A DNA stretch of 45,890 bases from Polaromonas sp. (lineage in GTDB: Bacteria; Pseudomonadota; Gammaproteobacteria; Burkholderiales; Burkholderiaceae_C): NCBI GenBank assembly GCA_028292745.1, contig JAQGLT010000122.1:1-45890 (forward strand), in the 5' to 3' direction. The notes below the pieces were generated by a model. The model did no database searches. It was not told where the DNA came from and was given only the letters and a program-made list of their open reading frames with translations. Below are positions 32,774 through 43,047 of this stretch, in pieces (the stretch's first letter is position 1; every line of letters begins with the position of its first letter). The position numbers were made by a program, and so were the translations under genes.

Positions 32774-33146
32774 GGCGCCGCGCTGCGGGTGGGCAACAGT
32801 GGCAAGCATGTTAGCTCTATGCCCCCACCTAGCGAAAAAAGCTGGAGATGCTATCTAATTGATAGCTGATTGTGCAGCCATGCCGTGCGCTGGCGCCGGA
32901 TTTTGTTAAAAACTGCAAGTGCTGGCCTTGCGGTCGCGGCCCGGCTGGCCAGAGCGGTTTTCACCCTGCGTGCGTGCGGCCCGATCGCCGTGCCCTGGGG
33001 GCTTGGTAGCGCAGTAATTGGTTACTTTGTAGACGAGAGGTTACGGGGTGGCCCCATTAAAGTAGGCCGCAGGGCAGGGACAGTCCTTCCCACTGCCTTT
33101 CGGGGCGGTTTTGTAGTTACCTCAAACGCACGGGAAGAACAACACC
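32774..33146. other. Intergenic stretch with a dispersed repeat and a hairpin
   Basis: No gene is seen. 32823-32880 is a GCTAT-type repeat copy with GCTATCTAATTGATAGC at 32850-32866. At 33071-33099 the arms AGGGCAGGGA and TCCC-ACTGCCTT can pair imperfectly, followed by GGTTTTG; this could be a leader hairpin of the methyltransferase gene. GGTTAC occurs twice nearby (33020 and 33040 regions). Confidence 0.5.
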
Positions 33147-33959
33147 ATGAACGCACCCACTGACCTCGCTGCCCTGAAAAACCGCCAGCAAACGACCTGG
33201 GCCAGCGGCGATTACGCCGTCATCGGCACCACGCTTCAGATCGTCGGCGAGCGGCTGGCCGAGGCCTGCGATCTGCGCTGGGACGAGCGTGTGCTGGATG
33301 TGGCCGCCGGCAACGGCAATGCGACGCTTGCGGCGGCGCGCCGGGGCTGCCAGGTGACCTCGACCGACTATGTCGAGTCGCTGCTTGAGCGGGGCGCCGA
33401 GCGCGCGCGCGCCGAACGCCTGGAGGTGCGCTTTCAGGTGGCCGACGCCGAGGCGCTGCCGTTTCAGGATGCCAGCTTCGATGCGGTGCTGTCCACCTTC
33501 GGCGTGATGTTCGCGCCCAACCAGGCAAAGGCCGCCTCCGAACTGGCCAGGGTGTGCCGGCCGGGCGGGCGCATTGGCCTGGCCAACTGGACGCCCGAGG
33601 GCTTCATCGGCCAGCTGTTCAAGACGATAGGGCGCCACCTGCCGCCGCCGCCCGATGTGCAGCCGCCTTCGCGCTGGGGCGTGGAAAGCCAGCTGCGGTC
33701 GTTCTTTGCCGGGCAGGCCGCCTGGATGGCGGTGACGCCCAGGCAGTTCAACCTGCGCTACCGCTCGGCCGCGCATTTCATCGAGGTCTTTCGGACCTGG
33801 TACGGACCGATGCACCAGGCTTTTGCGGCGCTGCCGCCCGACAAGGGCCGGGCGCTGGAGAGCGACATCACCGAGCTGCTCAACAGCCAGAACCAGGCCG
33901 GTGCCGACTCCCTGGTCGTGCCGAGCGACTACCTGGAAGTCGTCATCACGCGGCGCTGA
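33147..33959 (+). CDS. Class I SAM-dependent methyltransferase
   Basis: Predicted S-adenosylmethionine-dependent methyltransferase of the UbiE/Methyltransf_11 type, 270 residues; cytoplasmic. Start ATG 33147 has GGGAAG upstream. Motif I is ERVLDVAAGNGNATLAAARRG (residues about 47-66), followed by TSTDYVESLLERGAERA (acidic residue for ribose binding), FQVADAEALPFQDASFDAVLSTFGVMFAPN and RVCRPGGRIGLANWTPEGFIG, in the usual order. The WTPEGFIGQLF continuation is common in a group of uncharacterised betaproteobacterial enzymes. The substrate is unknown. It stands alone between unrelated genes and converges with the PAS kinase gene, 15 bases apart. Confidence 0.9.
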   Translation: MNAPTDLAALKNRQQTTWASGDYAVIGTTLQIVGERLAEACDLRWDERVLDVAAGNGNATLAAARRGCQVTSTDYVESLLERGAERARAERLEVRFQVADAEALPFQDASFDAVLSTFGVMFAPNQAKAASELARVCRPGGRIGLANWTPEGFIGQLFKTIGRHLPPPPDVQPPSRWGVESQLRSFFAGQAAWMAVTPRQFNLRYRSAAHFIEVFRTWYGPMHQAFAALPPDKGRALESDITELLNSQNQAGADSLVVPSDYLEVVITRR

Positions 33960-33974
33960 GGCGGGAAAATGATC

Positions 33975-35180
33975 TCAGGGCAGGACGGGGCTGACGGGAC
34001 TCGCCTCTGAACGCTGCGCCGGAAAGCGTGCCTGAAACGTCGTGCCGGCCTGCTCGGACGAGGTGACCAGCACTTCGCCCTGGTGCGCCTGGGCAATCTC
34101 GTTCACGATGAACAGCCCCAGGCCCACGCCCTGGCTTTTATGGCTGCTGCTGCCGCGCACCATCGGCTCGAACAGGCCGGCCAGCAGTGCCGGCGCAATA
34201 GGGCTTCCGTGGTTGTGAACGCTGATGGCAAATCCGCCGGCCGAGAACGCCGAGGTCACCACGACCGGTTGATCCGGCGCGCCGTAGGCCATCGCGTTGG
34301 ACACCAGATTGCCGATGAGCTGGATCAGCCGGTCGGCGTCCGCGCTGCATTCGCCGTCGCCCTCGATGCGGTGCTGCAGCTGGCGGCCGGGAAACGCGGC
34401 GGCCAGTTCCTCAACGCTGTCCGACACCAGCTGGTGAAGCGCCACCGGCGCGCACGCCAGCGCCAGCCCCTGGCCGATCCGCGCCGTGGTGAAGTCCAGC
34501 AGGTCGCCGATCAGGCGTTCGGCGCGGCCGACCGAGTTGCTGATGCGGCCCAGGACCGTGCGCTGGGTGGGCGTGACTTCGCCGCGTTCGAGCAGGTAGG
34601 CGCTCATCTTGATGGCCGACAGCGGATTGCGCAGGTCATGGCTGACGATGCCCACCATCTGCTCGGCAAACAGCGCCCGGTCCTGCGCCTGGGCATGCTG
34701 GCGGCTGATCTCGGCCTGCGCCAGCAAAAGCGACCGCTGGGCCTGCTGCTCCTTGGCGGCCAGTTCCTCGGCGCGCTTTCGCGCCAGCAGCAGTTCGCGC
34801 TCGTACTTGTGCCGGTCCTCGGCAACGAACACGGCAATCTCGTGGCGCAGCTGCGCGCCGCTCAGGCGGCGCACGGCATTCATCATGACCGGCACGGTAT
34901 GGCCCTCCCGGTGCATGATCTCCAGCTTGACCTCGGCAATCGATCCCTGCATGTGCAGGAGCGGCGTCCAGTGGGTCTGGTGAAAAATCCTTCCGCCCAT
35001 GGTGAGCAGATCCTGCAGCTTGCGCCGGGCGACCAGTTCCTCGGGCGCGTAGCCGACCCAGTTGCAAAAAGTCGCGTTGACCCGGCGAATCGTGCCGTCG
35101 TGGCTGGTGACCAGCAAACCGCAGGGCGCATGCTCGAAAAGCGCCTCCGCCGTCAGCGCCGGCTCGCCCTCATCCGGCAT
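33975..35180 (-). CDS. PAS-domain histidine kinase coupled to an RsbQ-like hydrolase
   Basis: Soluble sensor histidine kinase of 401 residues from ATG 35180; no membrane segment. Residues about 8-125 form a PAS domain (FEHAPCGLLVTSHDGTIRRVNATFCNWVGY). A coiled coil (about 130-170) leads to HisKA with His181 in VGIVSHDLRNPLSAIKMSAYLLERG, then HATPase_c with NLVSNAMAYG and the G-box SQGVGLGLFIVNEIAQAHQG. The canonical D-x-G box is replaced by HNHGSPI, as in some related kinases. The gene overlaps the 3' end of the hydrolase gene by 11 bases, so the two are translationally coupled. In Bacillus the hydrolase RsbQ works with the PAS phosphatase RsbP; here the PAS output is a kinase. No response regulator is adjacent. 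Confidence 0.9.
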   Translation of the reverse strand: MPDEGEPALTAEALFEHAPCGLLVTSHDGTIRRVNATFCNWVGYAPEELVARRKLQDLLTMGGRIFHQTHWTPLLHMQGSIAEVKLEIMHREGHTVPVMMNAVRRLSGAQLRHEIAVFVAEDRHKYERELLLARKRAEELAAKEQQAQRSLLLAQAEISRQHAQAQDRALFAEQMVGIVSHDLRNPLSAIKMSAYLLERGEVTPTQRTVLGRISNSVGRAERLIGDLLDFTTARIGQGLALACAPVALHQLVSDSVEELAAAFPGRQLQHRIEGDGECSADADRLIQLIGNLVSNAMAYGAPDQPVVVTSAFSAGGFAISVHNHGSPIAPALLAGLFEPMVRGSSSHKSQGVGLGLFIVNEIAQAHQGEVLVTSSEQAGTTFQARFPAQRSEASPVSPVLP

Positions 35181-36012
35181 GGCCAGCGTGACCCAGGGTC
35201 GAAAGAAAGTCGTTGATGGCCGCCGTGCTGGCGCTCGGCTCGCTCAGGTGCGGGCAGTGGCCGACGTTGTCGATGATCCGCAGGGTGCTGCGCGGCAGGG
35301 TGCGGTGCATGTACTCGCCGACCGACAGCGGCGCGATCAGGTCGTCGCTGCACTGCAGCAGCAGCGTCGGCGTGTCCAGGCGCGGCAGCTCGGCCCGGTG
35401 GTCCGACAAAAAGGTCACGCGGGCGAAATGCTTGGCGATTTCCGGGTCGGTGCGGCAAAAGCTGTTGGTCAGTTCCACGCCCAGCTCGGGCTGGCCGGGC
35501 GCGCCCATGATGGCCGGGGCCATGTTGCTGGACCAGCCCAGGTAGTTGCTCTCCAGCGTCTCCAGCAGGGACGTGATGTCCTGGCGGGTGAAGCCGCCCA
35601 CGTAGTCGCCGTCATTGATGTAGCAGGGCGAAGGGCCGATCATGACCTGCGCGGCGAATTTCACCGGCGCCTTCAGGCCGGCCAGCACCCCGATCATGGC
35701 GCTGACCGAGTGGCCGACGAAAATGACCGGCCCGGTGGCAAACGCGGCAATCACGTCGAGCATGTCGTCCGCGTGGCCCTGGAGCGAATCGTACTTTTTC
35801 TTGTCGTAGGCCGACAGGTCCGAATTGCCGCTTCCCACCAGGTCCACCAGCACGGTGCGAAAACGCGTCTCGAAAGCGGGCGCGACCAGGCGCCACATGT
35901 TCTGGTCGCAGCCAAACCCGTGGACGAACACCAGGGTGGCGGGGCCGTCGCCGCGAACCTGCACGTTGTTGCGCTTTTGCACCGTGTCCGACACGCTGAA
36001 CGACTCAGCCAC
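35170..36012 (-). CDS. RsbQ/KAI2-like alpha/beta hydrolase
   Basis: Alpha/beta hydrolase of 280 residues in the RsbQ family, which also includes the plant receptors KAI2 and D14. Start GTG 36012 overlaps the GST stop by 8 bases and has GGAG 10 bases upstream; a longer frame to 36120 lies antisense-free but over the GST gene and has no conserved sequence. Family blocks are VFVHGFGCDQNMWRLVAPAF, VDLVGSGNSDLSAYD, VGHSVSAMIGVLA (nucleophile Ser about 101), IGPSPCYINDGDYVGGF, CSDDLIAP (Asp) and VGHCPHLSEP (His). The catalytic triad looks intact. By analogy it makes or perceives a small hydrophobic signal passed to the PAS domain of the kinase encoded next; that is inference. Confidence 0.92.
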   Translation of the reverse strand: MAESFSVSDTVQKRNNVQVRGDGPATLVFVHGFGCDQNMWRLVAPAFETRFRTVLVDLVGSGNSDLSAYDKKKYDSLQGHADDMLDVIAAFATGPVIFVGHSVSAMIGVLAGLKAPVKFAAQVMIGPSPCYINDGDYVGGFTRQDITSLLETLESNYLGWSSNMAPAIMGAPGQPELGVELTNSFCRTDPEIAKHFARVTFLSDHRAELPRLDTPTLLLQCSDDLIAPLSVGEYMHRTLPRSTLRIIDNVGHCPHLSEPSASTAAINDFLSTLGHAGHAG

Positions 36013-36718
36013 GCTCGGGTATCTCCAGGCCCTTGGCCACGGCAGGGCGCGCCACAAACGCTGCCAGCGCGCGCAGGACATTCGGGAATTCGTCGATGTT
36101 GACCAGCGCGCCGGCTTCATAGAAACCGATCAGGTTGCGAATCCAGGGAAAGCTGGCGATGTCGGCAATCGTGTAGGCCTCGCCCATGATCCAGGCGCGG
36201 CTTTCCAGCCGCTGGTCGAGCACGCCGAGCAGGCGCTTCGATTCGGCGGCGTAGCGGTCGCGCGGGCGCTTGTCCTCGTAGTCCTTGCCGGCGAACTTGT
36301 CGAAAAACCCCAGCTGGCCGAACATCGGCCCGATGCCGCCCATCTGGAACATCAGCCACTGCAGGGTCTCATAACGCCCGGCGGCGTCCTGCGGCAGGAA
36401 CTGGCCGGTCTTCTCGGCCAGGTAGACCAGGATGGCGCCGGATTCGAACAGCGCCAGCGGCTTGCCGCCGGGGCCGTTCGGGTCCAGGATGGCCGGAATC
36501 TTGTTGTTGGGATTGAGCGACAGGAACTCGGGCGTGGTCTGGTCGTTGCTCTGGAAGTTGACCAGGTGCGGCTCGTAGGGCAGGCCCGTTTCCTCCAGCA
36601 TGATCGACACCTTGACGCCGTTGGGCGTGGGCAGCGAGTAGAGCTGGAGGCGCTCCGGATGCTGGGCGGGCCATTTTTGGGTGACGGCGAAATCGGACAG
36701 GGTCGGGGTGGCGGACAT
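36005..36718 (-). CDS. Glutathione S-transferase, YfcG/YghU type
   Basis: Glutathione-dependent transferase or disulfide-bond oxidoreductase, 237 residues; cytoplasmic. Start ATG 36718 has AAGGAG at the right spacing; a longer open frame to 36862 is not used. The thioredoxin-like N-terminal domain has LYSLPTPNGVKVSIMLEE, LNPNNKIPAILDPNG and LALFESGAILVYLAEKTGQFL, which match the Nu-class enzymes YfcG and YghU, including the Thr-Pro-Asn-Gly site. The helical C-terminal domain has MFQMGGIGPMFGQLGFF and YTIADIASFPWIRN. It is the first gene of a three-gene overlapping set with the RsbQ-like hydrolase and PAS kinase, so it may belong to the same response. Confidence 0.93.
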   Translation of the reverse strand: MSATPTLSDFAVTQKWPAQHPERLQLYSLPTPNGVKVSIMLEETGLPYEPHLVNFQSNDQTTPEFLSLNPNNKIPAILDPNGPGGKPLALFESGAILVYLAEKTGQFLPQDAAGRYETLQWLMFQMGGIGPMFGQLGFFDKFAGKDYEDKRPRDRYAAESKRLLGVLDQRLESRAWIMGEAYTIADIASFPWIRNLIGFYEAGALVNIDEFPNVLRALAAFVARPAVAKGLEIPERG

Positions 36719-36901
36719 GAAGCTCCTTGAGGCGCAAGCGCTGGCGGCAAGCCCGGGCGTAGCGGTTGGGTGGGGGGCAAAGGCTGCAAAAGCATCGAAT
36801 ATAAACGGGCATTCTTCTTTGTGCCCGCGTGAGGGAATCGGCGCGCCGGCTGGCGGCGCCACGCCTGCACGCGCCAGTTGCCCGCCGTGCGGCGCGTTGT
36901 T
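36719..36901. other. Gap between xdhB and the GST gene
   Basis: CGGGCA-10-TGCCCG (36806-36827) can form a stem. On the minus strand TATATT (about 36799) could serve as a -10 box for the GST operon, but no good -35 is seen. No gene. Confidence 0.3.
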
Positions 36902-39327
36902 TCAGGCCGCCAGCCGGCCCAGGGCTTTGAGCACGTTTTCGGCTGTCGCCGGCGCCTGCAGCCGCACTGGAACGCCCGGCCGCGCGGCCGCCACCGCATC
37001 GCGCAGGGCTTCGTAGACGCTGATCGCCAGCATCAGTGGCGGCTCGCCGACGGCCTTGCTGCCGAACACGTTGTCCTCGCGGTTGGCCTCGGGCCAGAGG
37101 TCGATCCTGAAGTGCGCCGGAATGTCGCCCGCCGTCGGAATCTTGTAGGTGCTGGGCGCATGGGTGGTCAGCAGGCCCTGGTCGTTCCACACCAGCTGCT
37201 CGGTGGTCAGCCAGCCCATGCCCTGCACGAAGCCGCCTTCGATCTGGCCGATGTCGATGGCCGGGTTGATGCTGTTGCCCACGTCGTGCAGGATGTCCAC
37301 TTTCAGCACCCGGCTCTCGCCAGTGAGCGTGTCGATGGCGACTTCGGTGCAGGCCGCGCCGTAGGCGAAGTAGAAAAATGGCCGGCCGGTCAGCGTGTTC
37401 TTGTCGTAGTGGATCTTGGGCGTGCGGTAAAAGCCGTCGCTCCAGAGCTGGATGCGGTTGGCGTAGGCCAGCTTGACGACTTCGGTGAACGGCCGGGTGG
37501 CGGCGGGCGTGGTCACCTCGCCGCCCTGGAACCGCACGGCGCCGGCGCCGCAGCCGTCCAGCCCGGCGACGAACTGCGCCAGGTTGTCCCGCACCGTGCG
37601 GGCGGCGTACTGCGCGGCCCGGGCGTTCAGGTCGGTGCCGGCCGAGGCGGCGGTGGCCGAGGCGTTGGGCACCTTGCCGGTGTCGCTGGCGGTGGCCAGT
37701 ACCTGCTCGAACGCGATGCCCAGCTCGTCGGCCACGATCTGGCAGACCTTGGTGTTCAGGCCCTGGCCCATCTCGGTGCCGCCGTGGTTCACCTGGCAGG
37801 AGCCGTCGGTGTACACATGCACCAGCGCGCCGGCCTGGTTGAACAGCGTGGCGGTGAACGAGATGCCGAACTTCACCGGGGTGAGGGCAATGCCGCGCTG
37901 GATCACCGGGCTGCTCCGGTTCCATGCAGAAATCGCTTCCCGCCTTTGCTGGTACTTCGCAGTCAGCTCCAGTTTTGATAGCAACGGGGCCAGGATGTTG
38001 TCTTCGACTTTCATCCGGTAGTGGGTGGTGTCGCGCTCGCCCACGCCGTACAGGTTGCGCCGGCGCACCGCCAGCGGGTCCAGCCCCAGGTGGCGGGCGA
38101 TGTCGCCCATGATGGCCTCGGTGACGATCATGCCCTGCGGCCCGCCGAAGCCGCGAAAGGCGGTGTTGCTCTGGGTGTGGGTCTTGCAGCGGTAGGACGC
38201 GATCTCGACATGCGCCAGAAAGTAGGCGTTGTCCACATGGAACACCGCGCGGTCGGCCACCGGCCCGGACAGGTCGGCGCTGAAGCCGCAGTTGACGGCC
38301 ATGCGCAGCTTCAGGCCCGCGATGCGGCCGGTGTCGTCGAAGCCGACGGCGTAGTCGTACGCGAAGGGATGGCGCTTGCCGGTGATGAGGAAGTCGTCGT
38401 CGCGGTCCAGCCGAAGCTTGACCGGTTTTTGGAGCTTGCGCGCCGCCACGGCCGCCCAGACCGCCATGTGCCCGGCCTGCGTCTCCTTGCCGCCAAAGCC
38501 GCCGCCCATGCGCCGGCACTCGACCCGCACCGCATGGCTGGCGATGCCCAGCGCATGCGCCACCCAGTGCTGCACCTCGGCCGGGTGCTGGGTGCTCGAA
38601 TACACCAGCCATTGGCCCTGCTCCTGCGGCACGGCGTAGGCGACCTGGCCTTCGAGGTAGAAATGCTCCTGGCCGCCGACTTGCAGCGTGCCGCGCAGCG
38701 TGTGCGCCGCCGCTGCCAGGGCCGCATCGGCATCGCCGCGCCTGACGAAGACCGGCGGCAGCACATAGGTTTGCGCCTCCAGCGCGTCGTCTACCGTCAG
38801 CAGGGCGGGCAGGGGCTCGATCTGGCTGATGACTTTTCGGGCCGCGCGGCGCGCCTGCATCACCGTGTCGGCCACCACCAGGCCGATCACCTGGCCGATG
38901 TGCTGGACCGTGTCTTCTGCAAGCACCGGCTCGTCATGCGAGAAGTTGCCCAGCAGCCGGTCGCCGGGAATGTCGCGCGCCAGCACCACCCCCCGCACGC
39001 CCGGCATCGCGAGCGCGGCCGCCGTATCCACGTCCAGCAACCGGCCGTGGGCGACCGTGGACAGGATCGGCGCGGCATGCAGCGTGCCCTTGAGCTCCGG
39101 GATGTCATCGACATAGCTGGCAGCGCCCGCTACCTGCGCGCGGGCGCTTTCGTGCGGGCGCGAGCTGCCCGACACCTGCGGCGCCGCCGGCCGGGTGGCG
39201 GGCGCCGGCTGCGCCACGGCCAGCGCTTCGGCGACTTCGGCGGCGTGGTCGTTGGCCAGGGTGACCTGCGGGTCGCCCACCTCGTCGCGGCTGAGCGAAA
39301 TATCCTGGTCCTTCGCCATGTCCATGG

Positions 39328-39331
<4 letters not shown>
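36902..39331 (-). CDS. xdhB: Xanthine dehydrogenase, molybdenum-binding subunit XdhB
   Basis: Large subunit that carries the molybdopterin cofactor and oxidises hypoxanthine and xanthine to urate; cytoplasmic. 809 residues from ATG 39331, which overlaps the xdhA stop as ATGA. AAGGAG lies only one base before this ATG, so the in-frame ATG at 39325, seven bases away, may be the true start. Motifs: AGAASYVDDIPELKGTLH, YLEGQVAYAVPQEQGQW, RRMGGGFGGKETQ, THTQSNTAFRGFGGPQG, NHGGTEMGQGLNTK, ASATAASAGTDLN and, near the end, GSKAVGEPPLMLA with the catalytic Glu. All match bacterial XdhB. The first 50 residues are an unconserved Ala/Pro-rich lead. No repeat insertions are seen here, unlike in xdhA. Confidence 0.95.
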
Positions 39332-41172
<1,841 letters not shown>

Positions 41173-41469
41173 GTCTGGCAGGTTAAAACAATCGGGCCGC
41201 GGGCGGTCGGCGGCGCTTCATATTACCCGCCCCGATGCACAGGTATCGGGGCTCGGGGGTGCTGGAATGGGGCTGGCCATGCAGCGTCGGCATTCCTATT
41301 GCTGCAGGCTATATTGGAGGCCGCCAGGATGGCCTGGGTTGAAAACAGGCTCTCGCGGCCCGGATTTGCGTTGCAAGCGCTTTGCTATTAAAAACAGAGC
41401 TGTCCGCGCCCGTCCTTCCTGCGCAAAGTGGTTAAAAGCTTCATAAAAAAGAAATTTCGGACACCCGCG
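41173..41469. promoter_or_regulatory. Divergent gap between xdhA and the BMP-type transporter
   Basis: No gene. Both flanking operons deal with purine-type compounds, so shared control is plausible, but I see no convincing operator. 41384-41410 is a partial GCTAT-type repeat (GCTATTAAAAACAGAGCTGT, then CCGCGC). The last 40 bases before 41470 are AT-rich and could hold the transporter promoter. Confidence 0.4.
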
Positions 41470-43047
41470 ATGCCCTTAACACCCATGACCGCTCCCGCCC
41501 CCCCGAACGACAGCCCCGCCGCCGCGCCGCCCCGGCTGCGGCTGTCGGGCATCACCAAGCGTTACCCGGGCGTGGTCGCCAACAGCGGCATCGACCTGGC
41601 CGTGCTGCCCGGCCAGATCCATGCGGTGCTCGGCGAAAACGGCGCCGGCAAGTCAACGCTGATGAAAGTCATCTACGGCGCGGTCAGGCCCGATGCCGGC
41701 GGCATGGAGATCGACGGCCGGCCGGTGGCGGTGCGCAATCCGCAGGAGGCGCGGGCGCTGGGCATCAGCATGGTGTTCCAGCACTTCAGCCTGTTCGACA
41801 CCCTCACGGTGGCCGAAAACGTCTGGCTCGGGCTGGACAGGCGCCTGGGCCTGGCCGAGGTGTCGCGGCGCATCACGGCCACGGCCGAGGCGTATGGCCT
41901 GCCTTTGGAGCCGCTGCGGCCGGTGCACACCCTGAGCGTGGGCGAACGCCAGCGCGTGGAGATCGTGCGGACGCTGCTCACGAACCCGAAGCTGCTCATC
42001 CTGGACGAGCCGACCTCGGTGCTGACGCCGCAGGCGGTCGAGAACCTCTTTGTCACGCTGCGCAAGCTGGCGCTGGAGGGCTGCAGCATTTTGTACATCA
42101 GCCACAAGCTGCACGAAATCCGGGCGCTGTGCACCGCCTGCACCGTGCTGCGCGGCGGGCGGGTCACGGGCGAATGCGACCCGCGCCAGGAGTCCAACGC
42201 CTCGCTCAGCCGCCTGATGATCGGCGCCGAGCCGCCGGCGCTGGCGCACCGCGCCGCCCAGGCCGGCGACATCGTGCTGGAGGTCAGGCAGCTCGACCTG
42301 GCCCGTGACACGCAGTTCGGCGTCGATCTGCGCCGGGTGGCGCTGCAGGTGCGCGCCGGCGAGGTGGTCGGCATCGCCGGCGTGTCGGGCAACGGGCAAA
42401 AGGAACTGCTGTACGCGCTGTCGGGCGAGGACACGCGCGCCGAGGCGGGCGCGATCACCGTCAAGGGCCAGGCCGCCGGCAGGATGGGCCCGGCCCGGCG
42501 GCGCCGGCTCGGCCTGCATTTCGTGCCCGACGAGCGGCTGGGGCGCGGCGCCGTGCCGTCGCTGTCGCTGGCGCGCAACCTGCTGCTCACCCGCAAGGAG
42601 TCGGTCGGCGCCGGCGGCTGGCTGCGCGGCGGCACGCTGCAGGCGCAGGCGCGGCGCATCATCGACCGCTACCACGTCAAGTGCGGCGGGCCGCAGGCGG
42701 CGGCCAAGTCGCTGTCGGGCGGCAACCTGCAAAAATTCATCATGGGCCGCGAGATCGACGCCGGCCCGGTGCTGCTCATCGTGTCGCAGCCGACCTGGGG
42801 CGTCGATGTGGGGGCGGCGGCGCAGATTCGCGGCGAACTGCTCACGCTGGCGGGCGCCGGCTGCGCGGTGCTGGTCGTCAGCGAGGAACTCGATGAGCTG
42901 TTCGACCTCTGCGACCGGCTGTACGTGATGGCCAAGGGCCAGCTCTCGCCGTCGCTGCCGCGCGCCGAGGCCACGGTGGAGAAGGTCGGGCTGTGGATGA
43001 GCGGCCTGTGGGCACCCGCCACCGAAGGAGCCCGGCATGCAGCTTGA
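41470..43047 (+). CDS. BMP-family nucleoside/purine ABC transporter, ATP-binding protein (NupO/YufO-like)
   Basis: Tandem ATPase of 525 residues for an importer of the RbsA/YufO type; cytoplasmic face. Start ATG 41470 is chosen over GTG 41428, which adds a basic, AT-rich lead; ATG 41485 is also possible. First ATPase: Walker A GENGAGKST (55-63), VFQHFSLFDTLTVAENVWLG, signature LSVGERQRVEI, Walker B LLILDEPTSVLTP. Second ATPase has the usual degenerate Walker A (VSGNGQKELLYALSG), signature LSGGNLQKFIMGREI and PVLLIVSQPTWGVDVGAA. The QPTWGVDVG motif points to nucleoside/BMP transporters rather than ribose. The 3' end overlaps the permease by 11 bases. Purine-linked xdhAB lies divergently next door, which supports a nucleoside or purine substrate. 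Confidence 0.94.
   Translation: MPLTPMTAPAPPNDSPAAAPPRLRLSGITKRYPGVVANSGIDLAVLPGQIHAVLGENGAGKSTLMKVIYGAVRPDAGGMEIDGRPVAVRNPQEARALGISMVFQHFSLFDTLTVAENVWLGLDRRLGLAEVSRRITATAEAYGLPLEPLRPVHTLSVGERQRVEIVRTLLTNPKLLILDEPTSVLTPQAVENLFVTLRKLALEGCSILYISHKLHEIRALCTACTVLRGGRVTGECDPRQESNASLSRLMIGAEPPALAHRAAQAGDIVLEVRQLDLARDTQFGVDLRRVALQVRAGEVVGIAGVSGNGQKELLYALSGEDTRAEAGAITVKGQAAGRMGPARRRRLGLHFVPDERLGRGAVPSLSLARNLLLTRKESVGAGGWLRGGTLQAQARRIIDRYHVKCGGPQAAAKSLSGGNLQKFIMGREIDAGPVLLIVSQPTWGVDVGAAAQIRGELLTLAGAGCAVLVVSEELDELFDLCDRLYVMAKGQLSPSLPRAEATVEKVGLWMSGLWAPATEGARHAA

Noticed and set aside
36369..38612. Long open frame (747 codons) on the minus strand in another frame over xdhB and GST
   Set aside because: It crosses two real genes and the gap between them; composition is Arg/Gly/Ala-rich shadow sequence.
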